Translations under genes and position numbers: made by a program
DNA from: Aromatoleum buckelii
Lineage (GTDB): Bacteria; Pseudomonadota; Gammaproteobacteria; Burkholderiales; Rhodocyclaceae
Reading direction: 5' to 3'
Assembly: GCF_012910785.2 (NCBI RefSeq)
Contig: NZ_WTVH02000010.1
Coordinates: 1,736,001-1,800,000, forward strand
DNA: 64,000 nt
The notes under the pieces: model-generated
What the model was told of the DNA's origin: nothing
Seen by the model: only the letters and a program-made list of their open reading frames with translations
Database searches by the model: none
In this document: positions 59,823-64,000 of the stretch, piece by piece
Position numbering within the stretch: position 1 is the first letter of the stretch
Layout: every line of letters starts with the position of its first letter

Positions 59823-61019
59823 TCAAGATTCGCGGCGGATCACGATGGCGGTGGTGACCCCGCCGCCACCGCAGATCGACGCTATGCCCAGTTCGCCGTT
59901 CTCGCGCTGCAATATGTTGCCGAGCGTCATTAACAACCGTGCACCGGACATACCAGTCGGGTGGCTGAGTGCAATCGCCCCCCCGTACACGTTGACCTTG
60001 GCTCGGTCCCAGCGGAGCGCGCGCTCGTTCGCCAGCACCTGTGCAGCGAATGCCTCGTTGACTTCAATGAAGTCAATGTCGCTCAGCGTCACGCCTGCCT
60101 TCTTCAATGCCATGGGAATCGCACGACCGGGCCCTTCGCCCATGTAGGCAGGCTCTACTGCAGTCTGCGCCGACGCCACCAGGGAAAACATGGGCGGGCG
60201 TCCCAGGGATTTGGCGATAGCGCGCGTGGTCAGCACGATTGCGCAAGCGCCATCGCCCATGCTGCAGGCGTTGCCTGCCGTCACGCTGCCATCCTTCTTG
60301 AAGACCGGTTTGAGCTTCGCCAAGCTCTCCAAGCGGGTGTCTGGCCGAATCGCCTCGTCAAGCGAAAGGGTCACTTCGTCCTGGGTTCGTGTCGCCGGCA
60401 ACGTCACAGGAACGATCTCGCTCGCGGTGAACCCGCCGCGCTGCGCCTTGGCCGCTCCATCGTGCGAGGCGAGCGCAAACTCGTCCATTTCCTCGCGGGT
60501 GATGCCGTACTTGGCCACAAGATTCTCCGCCGTCATGCCCATGCCAAAGCCGCACAATGGATCGAACGTATCCGCCCAGCCGTCAAGCAGGGTCTTGTCA
60601 CCGAGCTTGAACCCTTCCCAGCGCACGTTCTTCAGCAGGTACGGCATGGTACTCATCGACTCCATGCCCCCGGCAACAATGAATCGAGCATTACCGCCGG
60701 CAAGCTCCTGGGCGGCGAGCATCACGGATTTCATGCCCGAGGGGCAGGCCATATTAACTGTGAAGGAAGGCGCTTCAACCCGGATGCCACCCTTCACCGC
60801 CGCAGTGCGCGCAGGGTTGGGACCATTTCCCGCCTGCCGACAGTTGGCAAAGATCATCTGGTCGATCTGATCGCCGGGCAGTGCGGCACGCTCGAGAGCC
60901 GCCCTAATAGCGATCGCACCCAGCTCCCATACAGGAACTTCGCGCAAGCTGCCGCCAAAACTGCCAAGCGGCGTGCGAGCGGCGCTGATTGCAACAATAT
61001 CGTTTTCGCTGGTCGTCAT
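59823..61019 (-). CDS. Thiolase (acetyl-CoA acyltransferase)
   Basis: 398 residues: NMACPSGMKSVMLAAQ with the nucleophilic Cys (about 88), GGMESMSTMPY (about 112), NEAFAAQVLANERAL with the Asn-Glu-Ala motif (about 318), GGAIALSHPTGMSGARL (about 347) with catalytic His, and ASICGGGGVTTA with the second Cys. Cys-Pro-Ser-Gly replaces the common Cys-Gly-Ser-Gly. The likely reaction is thiolysis of 3-oxopimelyl-CoA to glutaryl-CoA and acetyl-CoA. Start ATG 61019. Confidence 0.9.
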   Translation of the reverse strand: MTTSENDIVAISAARTPLGSFGGSLREVPVWELGAIAIRAALERAALPGDQIDQMIFANCRQAGNGPNPARTAAVKGGIRVEAPSFTVNMACPSGMKSVMLAAQELAGGNARFIVAGGMESMSTMPYLLKNVRWEGFKLGDKTLLDGWADTFDPLCGFGMGMTAENLVAKYGITREEMDEFALASHDGAAKAQRGGFTASEIVPVTLPATRTQDEVTLSLDEAIRPDTRLESLAKLKPVFKKDGSVTAGNACSMGDGACAIVLTTRAIAKSLGRPPMFSLVASAQTAVEPAYMGEGPGRAIPMALKKAGVTLSDIDFIEVNEAFAAQVLANERALRWDRAKVNVYGGAIALSHPTGMSGARLLMTLGNILQRENGELGIASICGGGGVTTAIVIRRES

Positions 61020-61032
61020 TTCTGGTTTCCCG

Positions 61033-61875
61033 CTACAGCCCATACACGGCCGCAGCGTTCCCGTGCAGGATCTTCTGCGCCACCTTTTCGCTCAGGCCGA
61101 GTTCGTTCTTGATGCATGCAATGGACTCGCCATGCAGGACGGCCGGGTAATTCGTCCCGTAGATGACCTTGTTCTGGCCGCGGGTCTTCATGAACTGGAT
61201 CAGGGTGGGCTCGAGATATTTGGGATGGTGTGCATCGATGCCCAGATAGACGTTCTCGTGCTTCCAAGCGAGCGAAATCATCTCCTCCGTCCAGGGCCAT
61301 CCCGTATGGGCGCCGATCAGCTTCAGCTCGGGAAAGTCAAGCGCGACGACGTCCAAGTGGATCGGACGACCCAGTTCATTAGGCATATGCTCCGCCGAAT
61401 GGCCTACCTGCATAGACACCGGAATACCCAGCTCAACGCATTTGGCGTACAAGGGGTAGTAGAGGCGATCGTTTAGAGGAATGCCAAAGCCGTACGTATG
61501 AATGTAAACGCCCTTGAACCCGAACTCCTTCACGGCCTGCTCTACCCTGCGTACGCTTTCCATTTTCTGCAGAGGATTGAACCCACACAGGCCTACCAGG
61601 CGATCCGGATATTGACTGACGACGGCATGCACTTCCTCCTCAGTGATGTCCCAGACCATGGTCTTTTTCTGATAAGACATCATGCGGATCGCGGGTATGA
61701 ACGCCTTGTCGAGACCTGCCTCATCCATCATGGCAATGAACTCACCGACGGACTCGCCCTGGATGCGCTCTTCCATCTTCCACCACTTAATAAGCCGTAG
61801 CATTTCCGGCTGTCCATACCACCACTTGTCGATGGCTTCCGGCGTGAACAGATTGCAGTGAAAATCGATTGCCAT
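61033..61875 (-). CDS. Amidohydrolase-2 family protein with altered metal site
   Basis: 280 residues from ATG 61875 with GGGAGG upstream. It has the ACMSD-like barrel (VGLCGFNPLQK; GFKGVYIHTYGFGIPLND; PELKLIGAHTGWPW; KVIYGTNYPAVLHGE). The usual HxH at the N-terminus is HxN here (DFHCN), and the usual (S/T)DYP aspartate is Asn (TNYP), both read directly from the codons. At least two metal or catalytic ligands are therefore lost. It is the first gene after the promoter at 62139 in the row ending in ferredoxin, so it is linked to benzoyl-CoA metabolism, but its reaction is unknown. Confidence 0.8.
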   Translation of the reverse strand: MAIDFHCNLFTPEAIDKWWYGQPEMLRLIKWWKMEERIQGESVGEFIAMMDEAGLDKAFIPAIRMMSYQKKTMVWDITEEEVHAVVSQYPDRLVGLCGFNPLQKMESVRRVEQAVKEFGFKGVYIHTYGFGIPLNDRLYYPLYAKCVELGIPVSMQVGHSAEHMPNELGRPIHLDVVALDFPELKLIGAHTGWPWTEEMISLAWKHENVYLGIDAHHPKYLEPTLIQFMKTRGQNKVIYGTNYPAVLHGESIACIKNELGLSEKVAQKILHGNAAAVYGL

Positions 61876-62138
61876 GTTTCCTCCCTTGGTAACCACCAAC
61901 AATTTCGTTATCGGAGGACACGCCCGTCCGCTCGGCGGGTCACTGTCTTCATGCATCAGTTCGCCTCGAGGACGACGAACGCACGCACGCACACTCCATG
62001 AACTCTTGACTTCACTCGTACTCCGGTCCCCACCCTCAGGCACCTAGTGGACGTGCTTATCTGCCAGCGGCAGCGGCAGGCCAATCTCATCCCGCGCATG
62101 CACAGTGATAACGCGCACGCCGCAAATGTCTTTTTTGT

Positions 62139-62166
62139 ATACTATACAGTCGGTTTGTTTTGTCAA
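62139..62166 (-). promoter_or_regulatory. Promoter of the lower benzoyl-CoA operon with ATAC-N10-GTTT element
   Basis: On the minus strand TTGACA (62161-62166) and TAGTAT (62139-62144) are 16 bases apart. ATAC-N10-GTTT (62139-62156), inner AAACCGACTG-TA-TAGTAT, covers the -10. It lies about 260 bases upstream of the amidohydrolase start. Confidence 0.75.
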
Positions 62167-62335
62167 CGTACGGTACCGCTTCTATTGCAACACATAACCC
62201 TGCGCTCAACCTCGTGTCGTTACCCGTCGGAACTGCTCGCCGTAGCGGGCTCGAGCCCGCTACGGCGGCCGACTAAGGTCGGATTCGTCGACTTCAGACC
62301 GCCATGAACGAACCCAGGGACAACGAAGCTGCGCG
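62167..62335. other. Gap between the small Cys-motif gene and the lower operon promoter
   Basis: About 170 bases. A GC-rich inverted repeat GTAGCGGGCTCGAGCCCGCTAC (62242-62263) forms a perfect 11-base palindrome that could end the bcr transcript, although the following T-run on the minus strand is weak. No gene seen. Confidence 0.5.

Positions 62336-64000
<1,665 letters not shown>

Overview
The window reads as a chromosomal island for anaerobic breakdown of aromatic compounds in a denitrifying betaproteobacterium, most likely of the Rhodocyclales (Thauera / Azoarcus / Aromatoleum type). The evidence is gene content: a class I benzoyl-CoA reductase activase pair, a complete set of genes for ring hydration, ring cleavage and beta-oxidation, phenylphosphate synthase and carboxylase genes, 4-hydroxybenzoyl-CoA reductase, and Rnf, Etf and KorAB electron-transfer systems. 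The species is an inference; no rRNA or tRNA gene is visible.

Layout. (1) 1-7800: a LysR-type regulator divergent from an unusual operon: a Had-like dehydrogenase, an FMN/FAD old-yellow-enzyme reductase, two small unknown proteins, an Oah-like ring hydrolase, a second Had-like dehydrogenase, a Rid-family protein and another small protein. These are diverged paralogues of the canonical had/oah genes at 55.8-58.1 kb, with no reductase or dienoyl-CoA hydratase beside them. (2) 8.0-8.5 kb: orphan antitoxin and a TPR remnant. (3) 8.5-14.4 kb: rseC-rnfABCDGE-rnfH operon. (4) 14.7-23.3 kb: etfBA with a clear terminator, then an acyl-CoA dehydrogenase / enoyl-CoA hydratase / CoA-transferase cluster with three decayed genes at its 5' side. 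(5) 23.5-26.9 kb: a PP2A-like phosphatase, ppcD and ppsA. (6) 27-29 kb: a duplicated sigma-54 promoter/UAS block mixed with transposase remnants. (7) 29.1-30.9 kb: a DmpR/XylR-type sigma-54 activator. (8) 31.7-35.5 kb: hcrCAB. (9) 35.7-40.5 kb: a copy of the ppsB promoter in front of a ubiD-ubiX-DUF120-nudix operon and a phenol-type outer-membrane channel gene. (10) 40.7-41.7 kb: IS debris. (11) 42.1-53.5 kb: korAB, CBS protein, aryl-CoA ligase, DUF120 protein, the ppcC/ppcA/ppcB type carboxylase subunits, ppsC and ppsB. (12) 54.0-54.5 kb: IS debris and an inverted copy of the 40.7 kb repeat. (13) 54.6-64 kb: ferredoxin, dch, oah, had, hydroxyacyl-CoA dehydrogenase, enoyl-CoA hydratase, thiolase, an atypical amidohydrolase, a small Cys-motif protein and two benzoyl-CoA reductase activase subunits, the last cut by the window edge.

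How it fits together (family knowledge plus inference): phenol is phosphorylated by PpsABC, carboxylated by Ppc to 4-hydroxybenzoate, activated to the CoA thioester, dehydroxylated by HcrABC to benzoyl-CoA, reduced by the reductase with ferredoxin electrons supplied by KorAB and possibly Rnf, and opened by Dch, Had and Oah to 3-hydroxypimelyl-CoA, which HBD and thiolase convert to glutaryl-CoA and acetyl-CoA.

Two regulatory layers are visible. Near-identical sigma-54 promoters with DmpR/XylR-like upstream sites precede ppsA, ppsB, a small unknown gene and, through a duplication, the ubiD operon. A second shared element (ATAC-N10-GTWT lying over a TAGTAT -10 box) precedes the rnf, hcr and lower benzoyl-CoA operons and a dead ligase gene.
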